This document shows, piece by piece, positions 34,514-42,972 of a DNA stretch of 64,000 nt. The DNA is from an uncultured Treponema sp. (GTDB taxonomy: Bacteria; Spirochaetota; Spirochaetia; Treponematales; Treponemataceae). The notes beneath the pieces are model-generated. The model worked only from the letters and a program-made list of their open reading frames with translations, did not search any database and had not been told where the DNA came from. The translations under genes and the position numbers were made by a program. The stretch spans positions 1-64,000 of the forward strand of contig CASGBA010000006.1 in assembly GCA_949299755.1 (NCBI GenBank). The letters are read 5' to 3'. Positions within the stretch are counted from its first letter, which is position 1. Every line of letters begins with the position of its first letter.

Positions 34514-36431
34514 CTGAGGCGCCCTCCTTAATTTCCCTTGCGCCTTCCGTTCCCTCCCCGTTTTCATTCGGCTCTGGAAGCGGCGGTAAATTCAAAAGCC
34601 GTCTGATTTCCCCATTATCAAGGGTTTCTTTTTCCAAAAGGCTTTCAGTTAAAATATCCATCTCTTTTTTGTGGGCGGACAATATTGAAACAGCTTTTTC
34701 CTTCATTTCTGTAAGGATTTGTTTTATGGCATTATCTATAAGTCTGGCCGTTTCCTCGGAATAATCTTTGTGGCGGGCTATTTCTTTCCCGATAAAAATT
34801 GGTTCATCCTCAGTCCCGAAAGCAACTGCACCCACTTTGTCAGACATACCGAACTGGCATACCATTTTCCTGGCCATTTCAGTGGCCTGACTTAAATCAC
34901 CTTTTGTTCCCGTGGTGGTTTCACCGTACACAATTGTTTCTGCGGCATAACCTCCAAAACAAATACAAATCCTGTCAAGAATCCAGGATTTTGTTTTGGA
35001 ATAGGTATCTTTTTCTGGAAGTGAAAAAGCCACCCCCAAAGCCTGTCCACGGGGAACAATTGTAACTTTATGGAGCGGATCCGCATGGTCAAGGTAAAAA
35101 TGAAGGAGGGCATGACCGGATTCATGGACAGCGGTCATTTTCCGTTCAGAATCCGGCATCACAATGGATTTACGGGCAACTCCCATAAGAATTTTATCCC
35201 TAGCCTCTTCAAAATCCCTGGCATCCACAAATTCCTTGTTTTTAACCGCAGCGGAAAGAGCCGCTTCATTCACAAGGTTTTCCAAATCCGCTCCGCTCAT
35301 CCCCGGGGTTGCTCTGGCAAAATGATTCAAATCCACATCTTTCCCCAAAGGGATTTTCGCGGCATGGATTGACAGGATTGCCTCCCGTTCCTTTATGTCG
35401 GGCATGGCAACTGTAACCTGCCGGTCAAATCTGCCCGGACGTAAAAGAGCGGGATCCAGAACATCCGGACGGTTGGTGGCAGCCAGAACTATAATACCGT
35501 CTTTTGTTTCAAATCCGTCCATCTCCACAAGCATTTGATTAAGAGTTTGTTCCCTTTCATCATGCCCCCCGCCATAACCCAGTCCGCGGGTACGGCCCAC
35601 ACCGTCAAGCTCATCGATAAAAATTATGCAGGGTGAGTTTTTGCGGGCCTGATCAAATAAATCCCGGACACGGCTTGCACCTACCCCCACAAACATTTCC
35701 ACAAAATCACTTCCTGAAATTGAAAAATAAGAAACACCTGCCTCCCCGGCCACAGCCCTGGCCATCAGGGTTTTGCCGGTACCTGGCATACCCACAAGGA
35801 GTATTCCTTTGGGTATGCGTGCCCCCATTTTCACATATTTCTTAGGATTTTTAAGGAAATCAACAACTTCTTTCAGCTCGTTTTTAGCCTCCACCTGTCC
35901 GGCCACATCGGCAAAGGTTATCCGTTGTTTCCCTTCATATTTTCTTGCCCTGCTTGTACCAAACTGAAGGGCAGAATTCCCGCCCCTCATCTGTTTTATA
36001 ATCAACAGAAGAATAATTATAAAAAGAATAACCGGAGCAAATTCCAATACAAGAGCCAGAGGGGAAATCTCCGGGGAAGCCCCTTTTATCCGTACATTGT
36101 GCTCTTCAAGGAGGGGAATCAAATCGGAATCCGCATAGGGGATACGGGTATAAAAACGCCCGTCCTCGTTGTAAACACCCCTCAAAACACCGTAGATTTT
36201 TTCCTGACCGGAAATCACCACGGATTCAATTTGATCTTGCCTGACCCTTGCCAGAAATTCCGTATATGAAAATTCAGTACCATGCCTGTTGTTTGTGCCG
36301 GAAAAAATCATAAAAAGAAAAATAAGCAGGATAAAAATGAAAAAGAAAAAACCAAATCTGCTGGTTTTCTTTTCAGGGGAATTTCCTCTGCCATTACCAT
36401 CATGATTCCTGTCAAAATTATCCCTAGCCAT
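34494..36431 (-). CDS. ftsH: FtsH, membrane AAA+ zinc metalloprotease
   Basis: 645 residues. Two membrane helices (about 27-43 and 129-146) flank a periplasmic domain. Walker A GMPGTGKT (214-221), Walker B FIDELD (271-276), the second region of homology with RPGRFDRQV, and the zinc site HESGH (436-440). The C-terminal tail is acidic and disordered. It degrades misfolded membrane proteins and regulators. It lies 18 bases after tilS, as in many bacteria. Confidence 0.97.
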   Translation of the reverse strand: MARDNFDRNHDGNGRGNSPEKKTSRFGFFFFIFILLIFLFMIFSGTNNRHGTEFSYTEFLARVRQDQIESVVISGQEKIYGVLRGVYNEDGRFYTRIPYADSDLIPLLEEHNVRIKGASPEISPLALVLEFAPVILFIIILLLIIKQMRGGNSALQFGTSRARKYEGKQRITFADVAGQVEAKNELKEVVDFLKNPKKYVKMGARIPKGILLVGMPGTGKTLMARAVAGEAGVSYFSISGSDFVEMFVGVGASRVRDLFDQARKNSPCIIFIDELDGVGRTRGLGYGGGHDEREQTLNQMLVEMDGFETKDGIIVLAATNRPDVLDPALLRPGRFDRQVTVAMPDIKEREAILSIHAAKIPLGKDVDLNHFARATPGMSGADLENLVNEAALSAAVKNKEFVDARDFEEARDKILMGVARKSIVMPDSERKMTAVHESGHALLHFYLDHADPLHKVTIVPRGQALGVAFSLPEKDTYSKTKSWILDRICICFGGYAAETIVYGETTTGTKGDLSQATEMARKMVCQFGMSDKVGAVAFGTEDEPIFIGKEIARHKDYSEETARLIDNAIKQILTEMKEKAVSILSAHKKEMDILTESLLEKETLDNGEIRRLLNLPPLPEPNENGEGTEGAREIKEGASDGETVL

Positions 36432-36449
36432 AAAACCTCACAATACTGT

Positions 36450-37862
36450 TTATCTCCAACTGAAATAATCAGGGAACCCTAAAAAAGAACCCAATACGGC
36501 GAATATTCCTCCGCAATCCTCCACGACAGGCACAAGATTGCGTTGGAAACCCGGAATTCCCCAACAGTTGAATAACTTTTTCAAACTGCGCCGGTTACCG
36601 TCACCGGCAACAACATAGTCATCCGAAAGCCTTGACCTGATAACAAAGGGAAGGGTCATAACCCTTTCGGGAAACTTTTCAAAAACAACCTCTTTTTCCT
36701 TCCCCGGAATCTTTACCAATTTGATTTTTCCGGAAGGGAGGCATATATCCCCTGCCCCTGTCACATATACAAGATATCCGTTTTTATGGTTATGCACAAT
36801 ATCGCGCCCAAAAAAAATACGGTTCTTCCCGGTTTCAAAAAAAATACCGCTTCCCCTCACTGAAAATCCTGTCCTGAAAGCTTTTTTTTCATCCGGCCCC
36901 CGAAAATCCCCGGTAAAAACACTGTTTTCACGGGAACCGTAAATCATGTTTTTTATTAACCTGAATGGGATTCTTTTTTTTATCCCCAGCATGGAGAGTC
37001 CTTTGTACAAAAACCTTAACCTGAATGCGGGAAGCATGGAAAAATATTCTTCAGGTGAACAGGAAAAAAAAGAGTCTCCTGAACAGGAAAATTTATGTTC
37101 TTTCCATTCCGGCAGTGGAAAAGAAGAAAGAGCCTGGGAATCAATCCAAGTTTTTTCCAATCCGCACAAAACCGCCTTCCTCCAGCCAGGGAAATCCCGA
37201 TCAAGGGCCGGAACGAGTTTCAGCCGTATTTTATTCCTTAAAAAATTTTCCTCCCGGTTGGTTTTATCCTCCCTCCAATGGATTCCCTGTGAACGTAAAA
37301 ATTCCCGAATCTCTTCCCCGGGAATGGAAAGCATTGGACGGAATAAAATCCCCTGTTCAGGATTAATCCCTGAGGCGGAAAACCCAGATCCTTGTAAAAA
37401 CCTCATTAAAAGCGTTTCGATTTGATCCGAAGCCGTGTGCCCTGTCATCAGGGCGCAGGCATCCCATTCCCCGGCTTTCTCGTACAAAGCCCTGTACCTT
37501 AAAAAACGGGCGGCTTCTTCTATACCCATGCCGCGTTTTTCCGCCTCTGCGTAAACCTCTCCTTCCCCAAGAATTATCCGGAAACAGGGTACAGGAGGGG
37601 AAAAAGAAACGCAAAGTTTTTCCACAAAATCAGCATCGGAAGAGCTTTCTTCCGGCGGACGGATACGGTGATCCACAGTGGCAGCCCCCGGATAAAAATT
37701 AAATTCCCGGGACAACTCAGCCAACATTTCCAATAAAAAAACAGAATCAGCTCCGCCGGAAACAGCGGCTAAAATACGCCTGGATCCGGTTTTCCCTGAA
37801 GCTTCCAGATTGCGGAAAAAAAGCTTTAGATTTTCTCTGAAAATTTGTTTAAGGGGATGCAT
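36450..37862 (-). CDS. tilS: tRNA(Ile)-lysidine synthase
   Basis: 470 residues. The PP-loop SGGADS (about 35-40) binds ATP, VDHRIRPPEESSSDADFV is the second family block, and the C-terminal TilS domain has RRSLKKLFNCWGIPGFQRN. It adds lysine to C34 of tRNA-Ile(CAU), changing its reading from AUG to AUA. The ATG follows AGGAA, which directly abuts the U-tract of the terminator after rplY. Four nearby genes (tilS, ftsH, rplY, spoVG) keep the order known in Borrelia. Confidence 0.95.
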   Translation of the reverse strand: MHPLKQIFRENLKLFFRNLEASGKTGSRRILAAVSGGADSVFLLEMLAELSREFNFYPGAATVDHRIRPPEESSSDADFVEKLCVSFSPPVPCFRIILGEGEVYAEAEKRGMGIEEAARFLRYRALYEKAGEWDACALMTGHTASDQIETLLMRFLQGSGFSASGINPEQGILFRPMLSIPGEEIREFLRSQGIHWREDKTNREENFLRNKIRLKLVPALDRDFPGWRKAVLCGLEKTWIDSQALSSFPLPEWKEHKFSCSGDSFFSCSPEEYFSMLPAFRLRFLYKGLSMLGIKKRIPFRLIKNMIYGSRENSVFTGDFRGPDEKKAFRTGFSVRGSGIFFETGKNRIFFGRDIVHNHKNGYLVYVTGAGDICLPSGKIKLVKIPGKEKEVVFEKFPERVMTLPFVIRSRLSDDYVVAGDGNRRSLKKLFNCWGIPGFQRNLVPVVEDCGGIFAVLGSFLGFPDYFSWR

Positions 37863-37868
37863 TTCCTA

Positions 37869-37900
37869 TAAAAATAATGCGCCACATATTGTGACGCATT
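37869..37900 (-). terminator. Terminator between rplY and tilS
   Basis: Minus strand 10-bp stem at 37876-37885 and 37891-37900 (one G-U pair, 5-base loop) then ATTTTTA. It ends seven bases before the tilS start codon, so tilS depends on read-through, attenuation control or an unseen promoter. Confidence 0.8.
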
Positions 37901-37945
37901 CTTAATTAGCTTGAAATTAACCGTAACAAAATTTTTTCCGGAAAA

Positions 37946-38575
37946 TCAAGTGGCCGCAGCCGGCTCTGCCGCTGCCTCCCCTTCAGATGCGGAGCTTTCC
38001 TCTGACTCGGAAGTCACATTGGAACGGACATGTTTTACGCTTGCCACAGGGAATTCCCCGTTGGAAAGGATTTTCACACCTTCACCTAATTTCAAATCCC
38101 GGACAAATATGGTTTCATTCAATCCAAGTTTCGTCACATCCACAGCGATCCGCTCCGGAAGGGCTTTGGGTAAACATTCAATTTCAATTTCGGATACACC
38201 GGCTTCAAGGATACCTCCGAGCCTGACCGCATCAGGGGCACCTGTAATATGAATACGGATTTTTGTCCTGATAGTTTTATCCGGATCCACAGCGTAGAAA
38301 TCAACATGGCGTACCCGGTCAGAAATAATATCATGCTGGGCGTCCTTGACAAAGGCGATTACATCTTTTCCGTCATCCAGTTTTATATCGATGGTTGTGG
38401 TTCTGGTAATTTGATGGAAAAGCTTACTGAAATCACTTTCCAAAATATCAATCAAAATGGATTTTCCGTCTCCATCATAGATAACTGCGGGAATACGACC
38501 TTCCCCGCGGAGATGCTTTGCAGCACTCTTCCCGGTAACCTTGCGGATACGGGCTTCAAGAATTTTCCTGTCCAT
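37946..38575 (-). CDS. rplY: 50S ribosomal protein bL25, CTC form
   Basis: 209 residues. N-terminal bL25 domain (GKSAAKHLRGEGRIPAVIYDGDGKS) that binds 5S rRNA, then the TL5/CTC beta domain, and a Ser/Glu/Ala-rich acidic tail. AAGGAG lies upstream of the ATG. A near-consensus promoter and a leader of roughly 100 bases with two hairpins precede it. Confidence 0.95.
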   Translation of the reverse strand: MDRKILEARIRKVTGKSAAKHLRGEGRIPAVIYDGDGKSILIDILESDFSKLFHQITRTTTIDIKLDDGKDVIAFVKDAQHDIISDRVRHVDFYAVDPDKTIRTKIRIHITGAPDAVRLGGILEAGVSEIEIECLPKALPERIAVDVTKLGLNETIFVRDLKLGEGVKILSNGEFPVASVKHVRSNVTSESEESSASEGEAAAEPAAAT

Positions 38576-38683
38576 TTTTAGGACTCCTTACATATTGTTG
38601 CGGCCCTCCCTTCGTCATTTAAGAAGGTATTGCACACAAGAATATAACCCGGCAACGCCGGACTTTTGCCAAAATACGGGAAA

Positions 38684-38712
38684 TATATACCATAAAAACA
38701 AAAAAACATCAA
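38684..38712 (-). promoter_or_regulatory. Promoter of rplY
   Basis: Minus strand -35 TTGATG (38707-38712), 17-base T-rich spacer, -10 TATATA (38684-38689). The predicted leader contains CCGGC-GTT-GCCGG and CCTTC/GAAGG hairpins before the AAGGAG. Confidence 0.6.
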
Positions 38713-38757
38713 TCGGACTTTATTTTATAAAGGGCGTAAGAGCAGACAAATATTTTA

Positions 38758-38830
38758 CTGGGACGGCAGGATTCGAACCTGCGGAATGACGGGATCAAAA
38801 CCCGTTGACTTACCACTTGTCGACGTCCCA
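38758..38830 (-). tRNA. tRNA-Gln (anticodon TTG)
   Basis: 73-base cloverleaf: acceptor TGGGACG/CGTCCCA, anticodon stem ACGGG/CCCGT around loop TTTTGAT (anticodon TTG), T arm GCAGG-TTCGAAT-CCTGC, discriminator G, U at position 1 as in other tRNA-Gln. It follows spoVG by 27 bases with no clear promoter of its own. Confidence 0.96.
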
Positions 38831-38857
38831 AAAAGCCGGATAAAATTGAAACTGGTT

Positions 38858-39151
38858 TTAAATTTCACCCATGTCGTCAGAAGGATCAGCTTCCTCGACA
38901 TGACCGGCTTCATACTCGGCAAGTATTTTATCCTGCATTTTTGTACGAAAGTCAAGACTTATAGGATGTGCCACATCCTTAAAATCACCGGTCCGTATCT
39001 TTCTACTAGGCATAGCGATGAACATACCGGATTTGCCTTCAATGATTTTAACATTATGTACAACAAAGCAGTCATCAAAAGTAACGGTGACATAAGCCTT
39101 TAGTTTTCCTTCCGCAGCCACTTTTCTAATCCGGATATCGGTAATTTCCAT
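38858..39151 (-). CDS. spoVG: SpoVG family nucleic-acid-binding regulator
   Basis: 97 residues from the ATG at 39151, which has AAAGGAG eight bases upstream; an upstream extension of the frame into ispE is not coding. Family blocks: MEITDIRIRK, AYVTVTFDDCFVVHNVKIIEG, MPSRK and HPI in VAHPISLDFR. In Borrelia and Staphylococcus SpoVG binds specific DNA/RNA and regulates other genes. A 37-base gap separates it from ispE, and tRNA-Gln follows. Confidence 0.96.
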   Translation of the reverse strand: MEITDIRIRKVAAEGKLKAYVTVTFDDCFVVHNVKIIEGKSGMFIAMPSRKIRTGDFKDVAHPISLDFRTKMQDKILAEYEAGHVEEADPSDDMGEI

Positions 39152-39188
39152 AGCCAAGTCTCCTTTTAAGCATGCGAACTTCCAATTT

Positions 39189-40085
39189 TTAATTATGGAG
39201 CGACATTGGTGAAAAAGCAAGCAAAAAAAATGAATAGCAGTTTTCCCATTTTTCAGAAAGAATCCGGAAAGCTTTTGACATTTTTTCCTCGTTATCAAAA
39301 ATTCCGAAGACAGATGCCCCCGAACCGCTCATTTCGCAAAAAAGAGCCCCCATATCCTTTATATCGTCCATAGCTGCCTTTATTGGAGGATATTTTTCAG
39401 AAATAACCGGTGTAAAGCTGTTGAAAAATGTCCATTTTTCCGGTGAAAGGGCATATTCCCGGGATAAAAGTGTAAAAACTTCCTCCGCCTCCCTTGTTTC
39501 ATGCTCCATACCCTTCCGGGAAGAATCCAAAAGGGAATAAGCTTCCCCCGTACCGGAATGAACACCCGGCCATATAAGGACACCGGGAAAAAGGCGGGGT
39601 TTGTCCAAACGGCGGATAAATTCCCCACGGCCGGAAACAAAAGAGGGGCATCCTTTTATGAAAAAGGGAGCGTCGCTGCCTATTTCCAGGGCAAGCTTCT
39701 CCAGTTCCCCTGAGGAAAGTCCCGGGGAAAACAGTTTATCCAAAGCCCTGAGGACAGCGGCACCGTCAGAGGATCCGCCTCCAAGTCCTGCCCCGGATGG
39801 AACCCTTTTAGTAAGATTGATTTCAAGACCGGTTTTTATTCCGGTTTTTTCCCTAAAAGCCATGACAGCCCTGGACACTGTATTATCTTCTGGTAAATCC
39901 ATACCACCGCAATTTAAAATTAAACCGCCGGCCTCATTTGTCGTGCTGACCGATATGGAATCGTAAAGGGATATCAACTGGAAAATACTTTCAATGTCGT
40001 GATATCCATCTGAACGGATCCCTTTCACATTTAAATGGAGATTAATCTTGCAGGGTGCATCAATTTCAATTTTTTTACCGAACAT
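39189..40085 (-). CDS. ispE: 4-(cytidine 5'-diphospho)-2-C-methyl-D-erythritol kinase
   Basis: 298 residues, GHMP kinase. N-terminal APCKINLHLNVKGIRSDGYHDIESIF, ATP loop RVPSGAGLGGGSSDGAAVLRAL and the end motif EMSGSGASVFGIF. It phosphorylates CDP-methylerythritol in the MEP pathway, the same pathway as dxs at 16375. Its promoter region is shared with the divergent Asp-rich gene. Confidence 0.95.
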   Translation of the reverse strand: MFGKKIEIDAPCKINLHLNVKGIRSDGYHDIESIFQLISLYDSISVSTTNEAGGLILNCGGMDLPEDNTVSRAVMAFREKTGIKTGLEINLTKRVPSGAGLGGGSSDGAAVLRALDKLFSPGLSSGELEKLALEIGSDAPFFIKGCPSFVSGRGEFIRRLDKPRLFPGVLIWPGVHSGTGEAYSLLDSSRKGMEHETREAEEVFTLLSREYALSPEKWTFFNSFTPVISEKYPPIKAAMDDIKDMGALFCEMSGSGASVFGIFDNEEKMSKAFRILSEKWENCYSFFLLAFSPMSLHN

Positions 40086-40129
40086 ACCTTAATCATAAAC
40101 AAAAAATGCTAAAAAATGAAAGATATATG

Positions 40130-40158
40130 TTGACAGAATGTATGTCTCTCTTTAATCT
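40130..40158 (+). promoter_or_regulatory. Possible promoter of the Asp-rich gene
   Basis: -35 TTGACA (40130-40135). The -10 is either TTTAAT (40151-40156, 15-base spacer) or TAATCT (40153-40158, 17-base spacer); neither combination is ideal. The leader to the ATG at 40229 would be about 65 bases. Confidence 0.45.
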
Positions 40159-40228
40159 GAAATAGACGTTCCGCGCAAGCGCCAGTCAATCTAGTCCGGA
40201 CGACCGGGAAACCTACAGGATGCGATAG

Positions 40229-40492
40229 ATGTTTACACAGCTTGATCTGGAAAATGAATCCTCTCCGAAAGCGTACATGTTTCAGGACGCATATGACGAT
40301 TACGAAGACGATGACTTTGAAGACGATGCGGAAGGCGACTTTGATGACTATGATGATGAGGACGATTTCGGCATAGACGAAGACGACTTTGACGACTACG
40401 ACGACGAAGACGATTACGACGACGAAGACGATGAAGACGATGGTTTTGATTATGACGATGACGACCTCGATTATGATGACTTTGACGAATAA
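40229..40492 (+). CDS. Extremely acidic small protein, function unknown
   Basis: 87 residues, about 40 Asp and 11 Glu with a single Lys and regularly spaced Tyr/Phe. From residue 19 on it is a run of DDY, DED, DDF and similar units encoded by GAC/GAT/GAA/GAG triplets. AGGA lies eight bases before the ATG, and a TTGACA is upstream, so it is probably a real gene. Mixed GAC/GAT use argues against simple replication slippage. It may bind cations or basic proteins (histone-like or ribosomal), but no function can be assigned. It is divergent from ispE. Confidence 0.65.
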   Translation: MFTQLDLENESSPKAYMFQDAYDDYEDDDFEDDAEGDFDDYDDEDDFGIDEDDFDDYDDEDDYDDEDDEDDGFDYDDDDLDYDDFDE

Positions 40493-40543
40493 GTTTTCTG
40501 CCGCCATCCTATAACACGTTTTACAAATTTCAGATGCGTTGGA

Positions 40544-41774
40544 ATGACACTCACTTTTAAACACACCAAATATGCCTGTTATTTAGGCTATGTCACCCAG
40601 GCGGCGGTTAACAATCTGCCTCCCCTGCTTTTTACCGCCTTCATGAGGGATTTTGGAATTCCCCCTGAAAAAATCGGACTGCTTATAGCGATAAATTTCG
40701 GTACCCAGATTCTGGTGGATCTTTTCGGTGCAAAATACGCGGACAGAATAGGCTACAAGCCCCTCCTGGCCGCCGCCCACGGCTTTTCGGCAGCGGGAAT
40801 GGCCGCTTTTTCTTTTCTGCCATTTTTACTTCCTCCTTTCGCCGGATTGACAGCCGCCATAGTTTTAACAGCCATAGGGGGCGGTTTGATAGAAGTTCTG
40901 ATAAGCCCAGTAATTGAGGCCATTCCGGCGGAAAATTCAAAGAGAGCTTCTGAAATGAGCCTGCTGCATTCCTTTTATTGCTGGGGGCACATGGCAGTGG
41001 TCTTGCTTTCCACAGTATATTTTATTTCCTCCGGGACGGAAAATTGGAAATTCCTGCCTCCCTTATGGGCAGTCCTTCCCTTGTTCAATTGTTTTTTATT
41101 CCTGAAGGTTCCTGTTAAAAATTTAAGTGAAAAACAGGAACCGGCGGACAATCAGGGAACCGGGAATGCCTGGGCCGGGAAAACCATGTTCAAAACTTCA
41201 GCCTTCTGGATTCTGGCGGCCATGATGTTTTTTTTCCGCGGCCTCGGAACAGGGAATGTCCCAATGGGCTTCCTTTTTCGCTGAAACAGGCTTGGAAATC
41301 CCGAAAACAGCTGGAGACATTCTCGGTCCATGTGCTTTCGCCTTTTTAATGGGATTCTCAAGAATTTTATTTTCAAAATACGCCGAAAACAAGAACCTGC
41401 ATATAACACTGTTTTCTGCGGGACTGGGATGTACTCTGAGTTACATAACCGCTTCCTTTGCACCCCACCCTTTGATATCCCTGGCAGGCTGTGCCGGTTG
41501 CGGCTTTTTTGCGGGAGTTATGTGGCCGGGAACATTCAGCATGGCATCGCAAATTTTTCCCTTTGGCGGAACAAAAATGTTCGCTTTGCCTGCTTTCGCC
41601 GGAGATATAGGATGCGGCACAGGCCCGGCCATGGTAGGTTATATTTCAGGTTTAACAAAACGTTCCCTGGCCGGAGCCCTGTCCATGGCGGCCCTTTTTC
41701 CCCTGGCACTTTCCGTAGCGGTGGCCCTACTGGAAATACGCAGAAGGCAGAAACTGAAAAAACTGTATCCTTGA
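40544..41774 (+). pseudogene. MFS transporter interrupted by a frameshift at a T8 tract
   Basis: Two adjoining frames, 40544-41284 (246 residues) and a second from 41256 to 41774, together form one major facilitator of about 409 residues and roughly 12 helices. The first ends early at RGLGTGNVPMG...FR. Removing one T from the run of eight at 41228-41235 restores a continuous reading MMFFSAASEQGMSQWASFF, which is a normal MFS helix 7. The first half contains the MFS loop ADRIGYKPLL after helix 2. The substrate is unknown. It could be a decaying gene, a phase-variable gene, a case of slippage during expression, or a sequencing error. aroC follows after about 60 bases. Confidence 0.85.
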
Positions 41775-41837
41775 CAGCCCATGCCCGGAAAACTATATTA
41801 TCCGCAGTGTACTGTTTTTATAGTGAAAGGAAAAACT

Positions 41838-42917
41838 GTGTCAGGGAATACATTCGGGAATATTTTCAGAATAACCACCTTCGGGGAAAGCCATGGCCCG
41901 GCTCTGGGAGTCATTATTGACGGCTGTCCGGCGGGACTTCTTCTGGACGAAAATGTCATTCAAAAGGAACTGGACCGCCGCCGTCCCGGGGAGCCTGGGA
42001 ATCCGGCCGCAACCCCCAGGTTTGAGCCGGACAAGGCGGAAATCCTATCCGGGGTTTTTAACGGAACAACAACGGGTACTCCCATTGCCATTTTAATTAA
42101 AAACACATCCCAGCATTCCAAAGATTACACGGATATTTCTGAAAAATTCCGACCGGGACACGCGGATTTTTCATATTTTGAAAAATACGGTTTACGGGAT
42201 TACAGGGGAGGAGGACGTTCCTCCGGCAGGGAAACCGCGGCAAGGGTGGCGGCAGGTGCGGTGGCAAAAGCTTTTTTGAGGGAAAAGGGGATTTTTATAA
42301 AAGCCTGGACAGAAGAGGCGGCCGGTATAAAATGCGGAACCTATGATGAATCTGAAATAGATAACAACAGCATGAAGGCCCCGGACAAGGAGGCCGCAGG
42401 ACGGATGCTTGAATCCATTGACAAACTGCGGATGGACGGCGATTCCGCAGGAGGAATCGTCGCCGCAAGGATTCACGGGAAAATCCCCGCCGGTTTGGGG
42501 GAACCTGTTTTTGACAAACTGGACGCCCTGCTGGGACAAGCTGTCCTTTCAATAGGAGCTGTAAAGGGAATAGAATTCGGAGCCGGATTTGAAACAGCGC
42601 GCATGAAAGGTTCTGAATCCAATGATCCATTATCCACCGGCAGCGAAGGGGAAATCCTTTTCGGAAAAAACAACGCAGGCGGGATTTTGGGCGGGATTTC
42701 TTCCGGAGCGGAAATAAGATTCAGGGTTGCCGTAAAGCCGGTTCCTTCCATCAGAAAAGTCCAAAAAACAATAAACACCGCAAAAAAAGAAGCGGAAATA
42801 GCGGTGCATGGACGCCATGATGTATGTTTGTGTCCCAGGATTGTACCTGTAGTGGAGGCGATGGCCGCCCTGGTTATCACAGACTTATACCTGCGTAATC
42901 TGGCTTCCAGAATTTAA
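41838..42917 (+). CDS. aroC: Chorismate synthase
   Basis: 359 residues from the GTG at 41838 (AAAGGA six bases upstream), giving the typical opening MSGNTFGNIFRITTFGESHG; a longer frame to 41781 has no family support. Further blocks: RRRPGEP, RPGHADF with YRGGGRSSGRETAARVAAG, DSAGGIV and GRHDVCLCPRIVPVVEAM. It converts EPSP to chorismate using reduced FMN, the last common step of aromatic synthesis. No other shikimate gene is nearby. Confidence 0.96.
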   Translation: MSGNTFGNIFRITTFGESHGPALGVIIDGCPAGLLLDENVIQKELDRRRPGEPGNPAATPRFEPDKAEILSGVFNGTTTGTPIAILIKNTSQHSKDYTDISEKFRPGHADFSYFEKYGLRDYRGGGRSSGRETAARVAAGAVAKAFLREKGIFIKAWTEEAAGIKCGTYDESEIDNNSMKAPDKEAAGRMLESIDKLRMDGDSAGGIVAARIHGKIPAGLGEPVFDKLDALLGQAVLSIGAVKGIEFGAGFETARMKGSESNDPLSTGSEGEILFGKNNAGGILGGISSGAEIRFRVAVKPVPSIRKVQKTINTAKKEAEIAVHGRHDVCLCPRIVPVVEAMAALVITDLYLRNLASRI

Positions 42918-42972
42918 TCACTACAGCATTTTATCTCTTTACCGCCATAAATTTGCATGGTATCATTCTCTC

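Noticed and set aside
39152-39298. Upstream extension of spoVG
   Set aside because: It overlaps ispE and has no SpoVG character; the ATG at 39151 has AAAGGAG and starts the conserved MEITDIRIRK.
40270-40490. Repeated GAC/GAT triplets considered as a CRISPR or satellite array
   Set aside because: There are no equal-length repeats with unique spacers; the pattern follows codons of an Asp/Glu-rich protein.
40109-40564. Minus-strand open frame rich in Val/Ile/Phe opposite the Asp-rich gene
   Set aside because: It is the antisense reading of GAC/GAT/GAA triplets, which always gives Val/Ile/Phe codons; the plus frame has a start, Shine-Dalgarno and promoter-like sequence.
41330-41920. Third-frame open frame across the MFS and aroC genes
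   Set aside because: The MFS second half and aroC explain the region; this frame has no family match and crosses the aroC start.
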